Below are positions 52,037 to 60,703 of a stretch of 64,000 nucleotides of DNA, in pieces. The DNA is taken from the NCBI GenBank assembly GCA_030523645.1, contig JAUNIB010000003.1:124001-188000 (forward strand), read 5' to 3'. Made by a program: the position numbers and the translations under genes. Every line of letters starts with the position of its first letter. Positions within the stretch are counted from its first letter, which is position 1. Below the pieces are notes generated by a model. It worked only from the letters and a program-made list of their open reading frames with translations. It did no database searches and had not been told where the DNA came from. This DNA is from Selenomonadaceae bacterium (lineage in GTDB: Bacteria > Bacillota > Negativicutes > Selenomonadales > Selenomonadaceae).

Positions 52037-52376
52037 CCCACATTTTCATAGTCGGCGAACAAGTCCGCCTAAAGCATTACTCCAAAATAAATGCCCGAGA
52101 TAATCAGACAATCATCTCGGGCCGCAACCCGTTCACATCGTCCGGGTAAAATTCTTTGCAGTGTCCTTCTCAGGACGGTTATATGCTTTTCTCTCAACCT
52201 AGTTCAATTTTATTTTACACCCATCCACTCCCATCGTCAACGATAGCCCCGCAGCGATTATCCGTCCCGTCACAAAATTCTCCGAAAGAAAACACATTAA
52301 TGTTTCCCCATTTCATAAATTTGATATATAATATAGTAGTAAATATTTTTTCTGTAATAACCCGGAGGAATACAAA
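52037..52376. promoter_or_regulatory. Divergent deoB/hemB spacer with hairpins
   Basis: A gene-free 340 bases. On the deoB side a GCCCGAGAT/ATCTCGGGC stem (52093-52122) lies about 60 bases before the start, with further small stems upstream (GTCC…GGAC, ACCCG…CGGGT). On the hemB side a TATAAT-like box is near 52327. No known riboswitch core was recognised. Confidence 0.45.
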
Positions 52377-53360
52377 ATGAACACCGAAATGCTAAAGGTT
52401 CGTCCCCGTCGTCTGAGAGTCAGCCCCACGCTCCGCAGCATGGTTCGTGAGACTACCCTCTCCGTAACGGATTTCGTCTATCCCCTCTTCGTCGTTGCCG
52501 GCGAAAATGTGCATGAGGAAATCCCCTCCATGCCCGGCGTCTACCACCTGTCTGTTGACAGAGCTGTAGAGGTCGCAAAGGCTGCCGCCGCTCTCGGCAT
52601 TCCCTCCGTTGAAATCTTCGGCCTGCCGGAATACAAGGATGAAATCGGCAGCTCCGCCTGGGACATGACCAGCCCTGTACAGCGCGCTATCGCCGCTATC
52701 AAGAAGGAAGTCCCCGAGCTGGTCATCGTCGGTGATGTCTGCCTCTGCCAGTACACCAGCCACGGCCACTGCGGCTGCCTGGACGGTAAGTATGTAGATA
52801 ACGACAAGACCCTGCCGCTTCTGGCCAAGGTCGCTGTCAGCCAGGCTGATGCCGGTGCCGACATCATCGCGCCCTCTGACATGATGGATGGCCGCGTGGC
52901 CGCTATCCGCGACGGTCTTGATGAGGCCGGTCATCAGAATGTATCCATCATGAGCTACGCAGTCAAGTACGCATCCGGCTTCTACGGCCCCTTCCGTGAT
53001 GCAGCCGACAGCACGCCTCAGTTCGGCGACCGCCGCCAGTATCAGATGGATCCGGCCAACATCCGCGAGGCTCTCAAGGAGACCATGCTGGATGTAGAAG
53101 AAGGCGCAGACATTATCATGGTCAAGCCGGCCATGGCTTATCTCGATGTTGTTGCCAAGGTCAAGGAGATAACCGACTGCCCAATCGCCTGCTACAATGT
53201 CAGCGGCGAATACTCCATGATAAAGGCAGCCGCTGCCAACGGCTGGATCGACGAAAAGCGCATCACTCTGGAGACTCTCACCTCCATGAAGCGCGCCGGC
53301 AGCGATATCATCATCACCTATCACGCTCTGGAAGCTGCCAAGTGGCTGGCTGAGGGCTGA
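52377..53360 (+). CDS. hemB: Porphobilinogen synthase (delta-aminolevulinate dehydratase)
   Basis: 327 residues. The zinc-binding cysteine cluster [13 protein letters not shown] is present, as are the two Schiff-base lysines in [15 protein letters not shown] and [10 protein letters not shown]. It condenses two aminolevulinate molecules to porphobilinogen, in the route to heme or cobalamin (needed by MetH). hemL follows 305 bases downstream on the same strand. CCGGAGGAA ribosome site. Confidence 0.95.
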   Translation: MNTEMLKVRPRRLRVSPTLRSMVRETTLSVTDFVYPLFVVAGENVHEEIPSMPGVYHLSVDRAVEVAKAAAALGIPSVEIFGLPEYKDEIGSSAWDMTSPVQRAIAAIKKEVPELVIVGDVCLCQYTSHGHCGCLDGKYVDNDKTLPLLAKVAVSQADAGADIIAPSDMMDGRVAAIRDGLDEAGHQNVSIMSYAVKYASGFYGPFRDAADSTPQFGDRRQYQMDPANIREALKETMLDVEEGADIIMVKPAMAYLDVVAKVKEITDCPIACYNVSGEYSMIKAAAANGWIDEKRITLETLTSMKRAGSDIIITYHALEAAKWLAEG

Positions 53361-53363
53361 TAA

Positions 53364-53409
53364 CCTCATCCGTCTCGCTTCGCGAGCCACCTTCCCCAAG
53401 GGGGAAGGT
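53364..53409. repeat. Half family B repeat, copy B4
   Basis: CCTCATCCG to CCTTCCCCAAGGGGGAAGG, immediately after the hemB stop. It can act as a terminator-like hairpin. Confidence 0.75.
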
Positions 53410-53430
53410 CACGAGACTGATTGTATGTTA

Positions 53431-53475
53431 CCTCATCCGTCTCGCTCCGCGAGCCACCTTCCCCAGAGGGGAAGG
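53431..53475. repeat. Half family B repeat, copy B5
   Basis: A direct repeat of B4, 21 bases downstream, differing at few positions. Confidence 0.75.
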
Positions 53476-53492
53476 TTTCCTAAATGTAAATC

Positions 53493-53632
53493 AGGCTGCC
53501 ATATTGCCCGTAAGAAAACCGTTAATCAACACCGGTACTTAGCGACTGACAAGCTAGCCAGCGCAGTCAGAGCTTAGTACCGCTGTGTTGATTACCGCGC
53601 GAAAGCAGGTTTTCGTCGGGCAATAAGGCAGT
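53493..53632 (+). repeat. Family D long structured palindrome, copy D2
   Basis: 140 bases in one interrupted hairpin. The outer stem includes TATTGCCCG/CGGGCAATA; then 53523-53532/53585-53594 (perfect), 53533-53543/53572-53582 (T.T mismatch), 53546-53550/53566-53570. Loop AAGCTAGCCAGCGCA as in D1. It lies between hemB and hemL. Confidence 0.75.
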
Positions 53633-53665
53633 CTTCAGTTAAATAAAACTTTTTGGAGACATACT

Positions 53666-54985
53666 ATGCTTAATCTTGAAAAATCCGCTGCCGCTTTTAC
53701 CGAAGCCAAGAGCCTCATGCCCGGCGGTGTCAACAGCCCGGTTCGCTCCTACCGTTCCATGGGCTCCACCCCTCCCTTCATCGCCAAAGCGAAGGGCTCC
53801 AAAATCTACGACATCGACGGCAACGAGTACATCGACTACGTCCTCAGCTGGGGTCCCATGGTCGTTGGCCACGCTCACGACGAAGTAATCGCCGCTATCA
53901 ATGAAGCTGCTGCCCTCGGCACCAGCTACGGTGCTCCCACTCTCCGCGAGTCTGAGCTTGCCAAGCTCGTCATGACCGTCTACCCCTCTATCCAGCGCAT
54001 CCGCATGGTAAACAGCGGTACCGAAGCTACCATGAGCGCCCTTCGCCTGGCTCGCGGCTATACGAAGCGTGACAAGATAATCAAATTTGTCGGCTGCTAT
54101 CACGGCCACAGCGACAGCCTGCTGGTAAAAGCAGGCTCCGGCCTCGCCACCTTCGGCGTTCCCGACAGCCCCGGCGTCACCGCCGGTGTCGCCAACGACA
54201 CCATCACCGTACCCTACAACGACCCCGAAGCCCTCACCGCTGTCATGAAGGAACACGGCAGTGAAGTCGCCGCCATCATCGTGGAGCCGGTAGCCGGCAA
54301 CATGGGCTGCATACTGCCGAAGCAGGGCTACCTTGGCTTCCTCCGCAAGATAACCGAAGAGTACGGTGCTCTTCTCATTTTCGACGAAGTAATGTGCGGA
54401 TTCCGAGCCAGCCTCGGCGGCGCTCAGGCTGCCTACGGCATCACTCCGGATATCACCTGCCTCGGCAAGATAATCGGCGGCGGTCTCCCGGTAGCTGCCT
54501 ACGGCGGCAAGGCCGAGATAATGGACTGCGTCAGCCCGGCCGGCCCCGTTTATCAGGCCGGCACCCTCTCCGGCAACCCGCTGGCGATGGCTGCCGGTAT
54601 CGCCACATTGAAGATTCTCACCGCTGAGCCGGAGCCCGGCCAGCCGGATACCAACAGGATTCTCACCCTGAAGGTCAAAGAAATTCTCGCCGCCGTCGAT
54701 GCCGCCGCCAAGAAATACGGCGTAGCCGTCCAGCTCCATCAGGCGGGCTCCATGTTCGGCATCTTCTTCAGCGAAAAAGATGTAGAGAACTACGCAGACG
54801 CCGAAGCCTGCGATCAGGAAGCCTTCAAAGTCTGGTTCCACTCCATGCTGGAGCAGGGCATCTATCTCGCTCCCAGCCAGTTCGAGACCATATTCATGTC
54901 CATGGCACACAGCGACGAGGATATCGCCAAGACTATCGCCGCCATCGATGTCGCCATGAAGGCTGTCGCCGACTCGAAAAAATAA
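53666..54985 (+). CDS. hemL: Glutamate-1-semialdehyde 2,1-aminomutase
   Basis: 439 residues, class III aminotransferase fold. PLP lysine lies in CLGKIIGGGLPVAAYGG. Family start KSLMPGGVNSPVRSY; substrate loop GTSYGAPT; FDEVMCGFR. It makes aminolevulinate, the HemB substrate. Codons are strongly C-ending, like metY. TTTTTGGAG precedes the ATG. Confidence 0.95.
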   Translation: MLNLEKSAAAFTEAKSLMPGGVNSPVRSYRSMGSTPPFIAKAKGSKIYDIDGNEYIDYVLSWGPMVVGHAHDEVIAAINEAAALGTSYGAPTLRESELAKLVMTVYPSIQRIRMVNSGTEATMSALRLARGYTKRDKIIKFVGCYHGHSDSLLVKAGSGLATFGVPDSPGVTAGVANDTITVPYNDPEALTAVMKEHGSEVAAIIVEPVAGNMGCILPKQGYLGFLRKITEEYGALLIFDEVMCGFRASLGGAQAAYGITPDITCLGKIIGGGLPVAAYGGKAEIMDCVSPAGPVYQAGTLSGNPLAMAAGIATLKILTAEPEPGQPDTNRILTLKVKEILAAVDAAAKKYGVAVQLHQAGSMFGIFFSEKDVENYADAEACDQEAFKVWFHSMLEQGIYLAPSQFETIFMSMAHSDEDIAKTIAAIDVAMKAVADSKK

Positions 54986-54989
54986 AAGT

Positions 54990-55006
54990 AGCTGGCAAAG
55001 CCAGCT
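54990..55006 (+). terminator. Small post-stop hairpin (family F, copy 2)
   Basis: AGCTGGC AAA GCCAGCT, right after the hemL stop, followed by CTACCTCAATGTAA. Compare 41852. Confidence 0.45.
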
Positions 55007-55059
55007 CTACCTCAATGTAAAACTAGCTGCAATCAGTCAAAGGATTTAGGAGGACAATC

Positions 55060-56241
55060 ATGAACACCTTTACCTTCTATACCCCCACCGAAATCGTCTT
55101 CGGCAAGGACACCGAAGCAAAGGTCGCCGAACTCACAAAGAAGCACGGCGGCACCCGCGTCCTCATCGTCTACGGCGGCGGCTCCGTAAAAAAGAGCGGC
55201 CTTCTGGACAGAGTTGAAGAAACCCTAAAGGCTGCCGACATTCCCTTTGCCGAATTCGGCGGCGTCCAGCCGAACCCCCGCCTTTCTCACGCCCGTGAAG
55301 GTGTAAAGGCTGCCGCTAAGTTCGGCGCCGACCTTATTCTGGCCGTAGGCGGCGGCTCCGTCATCGACACCTCAAAGGCTATCGCCCACGGCGCAGCCGA
55401 CCTCTCTACCGATATCTGGGAATACTGGTCCGGCAGCAAGACCGTGGCTCAGTCCCTCCCTGTAGGTGTCATCCTCACCATCAGCGCCGCCGGCAGTGAG
55501 ACCAGCAACAGAGCCGTCCTCACCAACGAGGAAACCGGCAAGAAGTGCGGCATCAACACCGACTTCAACCGTCCTGCCTTCGCCATCATGAATCCGGAGC
55601 TGACCTACACTATCCCCCGTCGGCAGCTGGCCGCCGGCATCGCCGATATCATGATGCACACCCTCGACCGCTACGTCACCCACGAGGAGGGCAATGAATT
55701 CACCGACCGGGTAGCGGAAGCTCTCCTGAAGAACCTCATCCGCTTCGCCAAGCTGGCCATGACCAACCACCGTGACTATCAGGCTATGAGCGAGATAATG
55801 TGGTGCGGCTCCGTCAGCCACAACGGCTTCACTTCTCTGGGGCGCACAATGGACTTCGGTGTCCACAAGCTCGGCCACGAGCTGTCCGGCTTCTACGACT
55901 CCATCCACGGCGAGACCCTCACCACCATGTGGCCGGCCTGGGCCCGCTATGTGATGATGGACAAGCCGGAGCGCTTCGCTCAGTACGCAGAGAATGTCTG
56001 GGGCGTCTGCGTAGGTACTCCCATCGAGCGAGCAAGAGCCGGCATCCGCGAGACAGAAGAATTCTGGCACAGTCTCGGTCTTCCCCTCTCCTTCACGGAG
56101 CTTGGCATCGGCATTAAAGACGATGCGGAGATTGAAAAGCTGGCTGACAGTCTCTCGGCAAACGGCACGAAAAAGGTTGCCGTCTTCCGTCCGCTGGGCA
56201 AGGAAGAAGCCATCGCCATCTACAAGCTGGCAAATCACTAA
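55060..56241 (+). CDS. Iron-containing alcohol dehydrogenase (butanol dehydrogenase-like)
   Basis: 393 residues, group III Fe-ADH. The NAD(P) region is GGGSVIDTSKAIA; the metal ligands are expected in DIMMHTLDRY (H), HKLGHELSGFYDSIHGE (H, H). The YqhD/BdhA-like start TFYTPTEIVFGKDTE is seen. It reduces aldehydes with NAD(P)H. Highly C-ending codons suggest strong expression. Strong AGGAGG ribosome site; terminator at 56255. Confidence 0.92.
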   Translation: MNTFTFYTPTEIVFGKDTEAKVAELTKKHGGTRVLIVYGGGSVKKSGLLDRVEETLKAADIPFAEFGGVQPNPRLSHAREGVKAAAKFGADLILAVGGGSVIDTSKAIAHGAADLSTDIWEYWSGSKTVAQSLPVGVILTISAAGSETSNRAVLTNEETGKKCGINTDFNRPAFAIMNPELTYTIPRRQLAAGIADIMMHTLDRYVTHEEGNEFTDRVAEALLKNLIRFAKLAMTNHRDYQAMSEIMWCGSVSHNGFTSLGRTMDFGVHKLGHELSGFYDSIHGETLTTMWPAWARYVMMDKPERFAQYAENVWGVCVGTPIERARAGIRETEEFWHSLGLPLSFTELGIGIKDDAEIEKLADSLSANGTKKVAVFRPLGKEEAIAIYKLANH

Positions 56242-56254
56242 GTACAAATCTATC

Positions 56255-56296
56255 AAGGGCAGAGAGAATGACGAAGCATTCTCTCTGCCCTTTCTT
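56255..56296 (+). terminator. Terminator after the alcohol dehydrogenase
   Basis: A perfect 16-base stem (AAGGGCAGAGAGAATG) with a six-base loop, then TTTCTTT. Confidence 0.85.
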
Positions 56297-56309
56297 TAAT
56301 GTGATTGCT

Positions 56310-56397
56310 GCTGAATACAGTCTGTAAGAAAAAAGTTTATCTGCTCCAGCGCTTAAGTCGCAGTGCGAAAGCGTGTTTTCGTCAGACATTATTCGGC
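56310..56397 (+). repeat. Family D remnant, copy D5
   Basis: 88 bases. Outer stem GCTGAATACAGTCTG/CAGACATTATTCGGC, then the family D ends TAAGAAAA and GTTTTCGTC. The central arms are deleted. Its right part (GCAGTGCGAAAGCGTG) matches D4. Confidence 0.6.
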
Positions 56398-56404
56398 CGC
56401 TCAG

Positions 56405-57055
56405 TTATAATATCTCTAATGTATCGGCGGTTACCCGACAGGGCAGCCGCCATATTTTTACTCTGGCTTCCTCTGCCTCCCGCAAGGCGGCACCGAACTC
56501 CGGATGAGTTTCCTCATTGGGATAGACCTCACGGATACCGTTCATCTGAATGACGAAAGCGATAACCGCATTGTACCCGGCTTCCACTGCTGCTGTCAGC
56601 TCCCGGAGATGCTTCACCCCACGCTCCGTAGGAGCATCCGGGAAATAACCTGCTCCGTCAATTTCAAGCGTACAGCCCTTTACCTCCAGCAGCGTTTTCT
56701 CCCCGCCCTTTTCCAGATAGAAATCTATCCGGGACTGTCCGTACTTATACTCCGGCTTTATCAGGTCGTAATCCTGTCCGGCCAGCCATTCCTTCACCAC
56801 TTGATTAGGTGCCTGGCTGTCGATGTTTATCCAGCCGATGTTGGGCTTGTTCACCGCCACCAGATCATACTGGGTCTTACGAGCCGGATTGTCACTTCTG
56901 ACCAGCGCCACCTCCCGCCCCGGCAGCAGCAGTTCTTTGCAGCGGCCGGTATTCTTCACATGAACGGTCTCCGCTCTTCCCTCTATCTCAACCTGAGCGA
57001 TGAAGCGGTTGGGCCGCTCCAAAAAGGCACCGATTGTGCAGTTGTCGTATTTCAT
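56405..57055 (-). CDS. sfsA: SfsA-family protein (DNA/RNA nuclease fold)
   Basis: 216 residues from ATG 57055, which gives the family start MKYDNCTIGAFLERPNRF; the frame opens five codons earlier at a GTG without ribosome site. The PD-(D/E)xK-like segment SRIDFYLE…TLLEVKGCTL and the C-terminal FVIQMNG…YPNEETHPEF are typical. SfsA was named for sugar fermentation stimulation in E. coli; its biochemical role is unsettled. Confidence 0.92.
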   Translation of the reverse strand: MKYDNCTIGAFLERPNRFIAQVEIEGRAETVHVKNTGRCKELLLPGREVALVRSDNPARKTQYDLVAVNKPNIGWINIDSQAPNQVVKEWLAGQDYDLIKPEYKYGQSRIDFYLEKGGEKTLLEVKGCTLEIDGAGYFPDAPTERGVKHLRELTAAVEAGYNAVIAFVIQMNGIREVYPNEETHPEFGAALREAEEARVKIWRLPCRVTADTLEIL

Positions 57056-57168
57056 AGGTCTCTCTTTCACCTCTCCGCCTGTCTTTACAAACTGTCCTCA
57101 CTATATCACAGGCAACGCTCTTTTTCAAAGCTTGCGAGCCTCCCCGTTTCCACCGACATTTTTCTGCA

Positions 57169-57197
57169 TTGTTGCCTGACGGCAAAGATGATATAAT
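57169..57197 (+). promoter_or_regulatory. Promoter of the EamA transporter
   Basis: TTGTTG (57169-57174), 17-base spacer, TATAAT (57192-57197); leader of about 50 bases. Confidence 0.6.
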
Positions 57198-57253
57198 AAA
57201 GTTTACACCATTTTACTTTCAACAGACTGTTACTTTCTATAAAGGCTTTTTCA

Positions 57254-58138
57254 ATGACTACAAAACATAAAGGTATGGCCCTCGCTGCATCCGGGGCAGC
57301 CTTTTGGGGCTGTGCCGGTGTCGCGGCGCAGTTCGTACTGCAGTCCCGCGGCTTCACCCCCGAGTGGCTCACCACGGTGAGAATGCTGCTGGCCGGACTG
57401 CTGCTTCTGGCCTTCTGCCGACTGCGGGGCGAGAATATCACCGCTGTTTGGCATGACTCTCTGGACAAGAAGGAAATCATCATTTTCTCAATATTCGGTA
57501 TGCTGCTGACCCAATACAGCTACTACGCCTGCATCCATGTCAGCAATGCGCCTACCGCCACCACCCTCGGCTATCTGATGCCGGTGTTCATCGTCGTCTA
57601 TGTGGCCCTTCGTGACTGGCAGCTGCCCACGACGCAGGAAATGTTCTGCGTCTTTCTGGCAGTAGTCGGCTCTGCCGTCCTGGTGACAAGAGGCGACTTC
57701 GGCACCCTTGCCATCACCCCTACGGCCCTCAGCTTCGGCCTCACCACAGGTGCGGCGCAGGCAGTCTATACCCTGCAGCCACGACGACTGCTCACCCTGT
57801 ACTCTCCCGAGCTGGTAGTCGGCTGGGGTGTACTGCTGGGGGGACTGCTCTTCACCCCTGTCGCTCAGCCATGGCATTTCAGCGGCATCATGGACACAGC
57901 CGCCGCCTTATCCTTCGCTTACATCGTAGTTGGCGGTACGGTCTTTGCCTTCGTTCTCTACATGGCCAGCCTTCGTCTCGTCGGACCGTCGGATGCTGCC
58001 ATGACCAGTTGTCTGGAGCCGGCCGCTTCCGTAGCGGTATCGGGAATTGTACTCGGCGTTACCTTCGGCCCCGCCGAGCTGCTGGGCATGGTGATGATTC
58101 TCGCCGCCATTTATATTTTGGCCAGACGAAAGGATTAA
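57254..58138 (+). CDS. EamA/DMT-family transporter
   Basis: 294 residues, ten membrane helices in two EamA repeats (about 1-140 and 150-290). Typical repeat ends are TLGYLMPVFIVVYV and SCLEPAASVAVSG. Such proteins usually export metabolites or amino acids; substrate unknown. Strong terminator downstream. Confidence 0.88.
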   Translation: MTTKHKGMALAASGAAFWGCAGVAAQFVLQSRGFTPEWLTTVRMLLAGLLLLAFCRLRGENITAVWHDSLDKKEIIIFSIFGMLLTQYSYYACIHVSNAPTATTLGYLMPVFIVVYVALRDWQLPTTQEMFCVFLAVVGSAVLVTRGDFGTLAITPTALSFGLTTGAAQAVYTLQPRRLLTLYSPELVVGWGVLLGGLLFTPVAQPWHFSGIMDTAAALSFAYIVVGGTVFAFVLYMASLRLVGPSDAAMTSCLEPAASVAVSGIVLGVTFGPAELLGMVMILAAIYILARRKD

Positions 58139-58174
58139 CGACCTTTTCCTCCTACGGCAAAGATTACACACAAA

Positions 58175-58236
58175 AGCTCCCCTTATGATTGTGCAGCATA
58201 TTACGCTGTCACACACTCATAAGGGGAGCATTTTTC
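58175..58236. terminator. Bidirectional terminator between eamA and the epimerase
   Basis: AGCTCCCCTTATGA pairs with TCATAAGGGGAGC across a structured loop, with TTTTT on the plus side and AAAA upstream. Confidence 0.85.
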
Positions 58237-58275
58237 TGAAAAATTCAGTATTGTCTCTGCTGCCGTCCCGATATC

Positions 58276-59208
58276 TTATACATTCTCCTGCCGGACAAAA
58301 TAGTCGTATGTACGACGCAGTCCCTCGTGAATGTCAACCTCAGGCTGCCAGCCTAAGCCCTGCCGAGCCTTCGCATTGGACAAGCAGGAACGACGGATAT
58401 CGCCCTCACGGCTGGGCAGATAATGAACAGTCAGCTGCTTTCCGCTGAGCTCCTTCAGGTTGGTTATCAGGCTGTTGACACTAATCTCCGTGGCCGTAGC
58501 CAGATTGTATACGGTGTTTACCTCGCCGGTAAGCAGTGCAGCACTGATGCCGCGGGCAATATCTCCGGCATAGACGAAATCTCTGGTCTGCTCACCGTCA
58601 CCGTATATATTCAAATCCCGGCCCTTGGCTGCTGCCTTGGCAAAAATACTGATGACACCGCCCTCTCCGCCGTTGCCCTGACGCTCACCGTAAACATTGG
58701 CGAAGCGCAGTACTACGAAATCAAGACCAAAAGCCTGCTGATACATGGACAGATAGCTCTCGCCAATCTGCTTTGACAATCCGTAAAAGGACATCGGCTT
58801 CGGGTTAAGACTTTCCTGCAGCGGAAGATCCGATTCCTCAGTATCGCCGTATACAGCGGCAGAAGATGCAATAACAATCCTCTTCACTCCGCTTTTCCTG
58901 GAGGCTTCCAGAACATTTATCGTACCCATGACATTTTCATCCGCATCCAGCTGCGGCTCCTGCATGGAAACATCCACCTGAGTCTGGGCAGCCAAATGAA
59001 CAACTGCCTCGAATCTCTCCTGCTGCATCAGCTCTGTCAACGCTTCACTGCGGACATCAAGCACCTCTGTTCTGACTCCGTCCGGTACATATTCCTGAAA
59101 GCCGGTGGTCAGATTGTCCGCCACTGTAACCTCATGTCCCTGCTTCAGCAGGACGGGCAGCAGATGGGAGCCGATAAAGCCTGCTCCGCCGGTCACTAAA
59201 ATCTTCAT
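58276..59208 (-). CDS. NAD-dependent sugar epimerase (UDP-glucose 4-epimerase-like)
   Basis: 310 residues, extended short-chain dehydrogenase. NAD loop GGAGFIGSH; catalytic SSAAVYG and YGLSK. It most resembles UDP-glucose/galactose or UDP-glucuronate epimerases. As last gene of the envelope-sugar operon, it may supply the nucleotide sugar that the transferases upstream use. Confidence 0.88.
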   Translation of the reverse strand: MKILVTGGAGFIGSHLLPVLLKQGHEVTVADNLTTGFQEYVPDGVRTEVLDVRSEALTELMQQERFEAVVHLAAQTQVDVSMQEPQLDADENVMGTINVLEASRKSGVKRIVIASSAAVYGDTEESDLPLQESLNPKPMSFYGLSKQIGESYLSMYQQAFGLDFVVLRFANVYGERQGNGGEGGVISIFAKAAAKGRDLNIYGDGEQTRDFVYAGDIARGISAALLTGEVNTVYNLATATEISVNSLITNLKELSGKQLTVHYLPSREGDIRRSCLSNAKARQGLGWQPEVDIHEGLRRTYDYFVRQENV

Positions 59209-59263
59209 TCATCTGCCATCCTTTCTTTTCAAACTTCCTTTATTGTCGATAAGCCGCATGTCT

Positions 59264-59680
59264 TCAATTCTCCCTGTCCCCAAAGGCAAACATCTTCACC
59301 AGCAGGAATGTTACCGGTATACCCAGCACTGCGGACAGCATAAAGCTGACTATCGGCGGAATGTCCATGTAATTATACATTACGACTACCAGTACATTCT
59401 GGACGAGATAATTCGGTATATACGACAGGAAAAATTTTACCCAGCCGCTCAGAGAGAGAGGCGACGGAAAAACAAAATATGCATTGAGAAAATAGGCAAT
59501 GATATTACTCATTACATATCCGATATTAAAGGAAACATTTACACTTCCGGTCACTGGTGTAAGCATTGTTGCAAACAGACTGCAGTCGAAGGTATTGATG
59601 CAGCCGATTACCAGAAAAAGCAGGAACTTCCGGGAAAGGAACGCCCGCTTCAGCTCCTGTACTGACAAGCTTTTCATCAC
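59264..59680 (-). CDS. GtrA-family flippase-like membrane protein
   Basis: 138 residues with four membrane helices and the GtrA core (FLLFLVIGCINTFDCSLFA, then YFLNAYFVF). GtrA proteins are thought to flip undecaprenyl-phosphate-linked sugars. It overlaps the upstream glycosyltransferase by four bases (59677-59680), a tight functional link. 55 bases before the epimerase. Confidence 0.9.
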   Translation of the reverse strand: MMKSLSVQELKRAFLSRKFLLFLVIGCINTFDCSLFATMLTPVTGSVNVSFNIGYVMSNIIAYFLNAYFVFPSPLSLSGWVKFFLSYIPNYLVQNVLVVVMYNYMDIPPIVSFMLSAVLGIPVTFLLVKMFAFGDREN

Positions 59681-60687
59681 TCAGCGTCCCCGTGTCCGCT
59701 TCTTTGCCCGGATTCAGTTTCAGTCTTTTCCTGCCGTCTCTTCCGCACCTCTGAACGGTGCCCGTACTCCTGCACCAGATAGAGAGGCCGCTGTTTTGCT
59801 TCATCGTAGATGCGGGCTACATACTCGCCCATAACACCCATCAGCATCAGCTGAAGTCCGCCGAAGAAGGCAAAGCAGGCGACGAGGGTAGGCCAGCCGC
59901 TGACGACATTCTGTGCCACAAAGGTCTCATAAAGAACATGGATAATAAGCAGAACGGCAAACAAGGCACTGACCATACCGGCGTACAAGCCCAATCGCAG
60001 GGGGAACGCCGAACAGGTAAACACGCCGTCCATTGCCAGTCTCAGCATTTTCCGCAGAGAATACTTGGAACGACCGGCAAACCGGGGCGGCGCTGTAAAC
60101 TCGAATATCGTCTGACGGAAGCCCAGAGAAGAAACCAGTCCCCTCAAGAAACGGGCATGCTCACGGTGCTGCCGCAGGGCCAGCACAGCCTCCCTGTCCA
60201 GCAGACGAAAATCCGAGCCGCCCTCACGAATAGGAACGGAAGTAATCATGTTCAGCACCCGATAGTAGCCGACAGAAGTCAGCCGTTTCAGCAGGCCGGC
60301 GTCCTCCGTCGCCTTACGCACAGTCTGAACGATATCGTACCCCTGCTCCCACAGCTCCAGCAGCCTGGGCAGCAGCTCGGGGGGATGCTGCATATCTCCG
60401 TCCATGCTGATTACCGCATCGCCATCGGCGTAATCCAATCCGCAGGTAAGGGCTGTCTGATGACCGTAATTGCGGGCCAGAAAAATTGCCTGTACCCGCT
60501 CGTCCTGCACTTCCATTTCCGCCAGCATCGTGCGGCTGCTGTCAGAGGAACCGTCGTCCACAAAAATAAGCTCCCATCGGTAGGGAAGTTTATCCATTAC
60601 ATCTCTGGCTGCTTCGTAAAAATGCTGAAGATTGTCCTCTTCGTTGTACACCGGTACCACGAGAGAAACTAATCTTTCCTTTTTCAT
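59677..60687 (-). CDS. GtrB/DPM1-like polyprenyl-phosphate glycosyltransferase
   Basis: 336 residues. The GT2 domain starts SLVVPVYNEEDNL with EDDGSSDSS-type (FVDDGSSD) and SMDGDMQHPPE motifs, followed by two C-terminal membrane helices (about 235-300). It transfers a sugar to undecaprenyl phosphate. It is 16 bases downstream of the ArnT-like gene. Confidence 0.92.
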   Translation of the reverse strand: MKKERLVSLVVPVYNEEDNLQHFYEAARDVMDKLPYRWELIFVDDGSSDSSRTMLAEMEVQDERVQAIFLARNYGHQTALTCGLDYADGDAVISMDGDMQHPPELLPRLLELWEQGYDIVQTVRKATEDAGLLKRLTSVGYYRVLNMITSVPIREGGSDFRLLDREAVLALRQHREHARFLRGLVSSLGFRQTIFEFTAPPRFAGRSKYSLRKMLRLAMDGVFTCSAFPLRLGLYAGMVSALFAVLLIIHVLYETFVAQNVVSGWPTLVACFAFFGGLQLMLMGVMGEYVARIYDEAKQRPLYLVQEYGHRSEVRKRRQEKTETESGQRSGHGDAE

Positions 60688-60703
60688 ATATGTTCCTTCC
60701 TTT

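Noticed and set aside
52037-52376. Purine riboswitch in the deoB leader
   Set aside because: A GACTATG occurs near the start, but the TATAA, GTTTCTACC and CCGTAAA core segments are missing.
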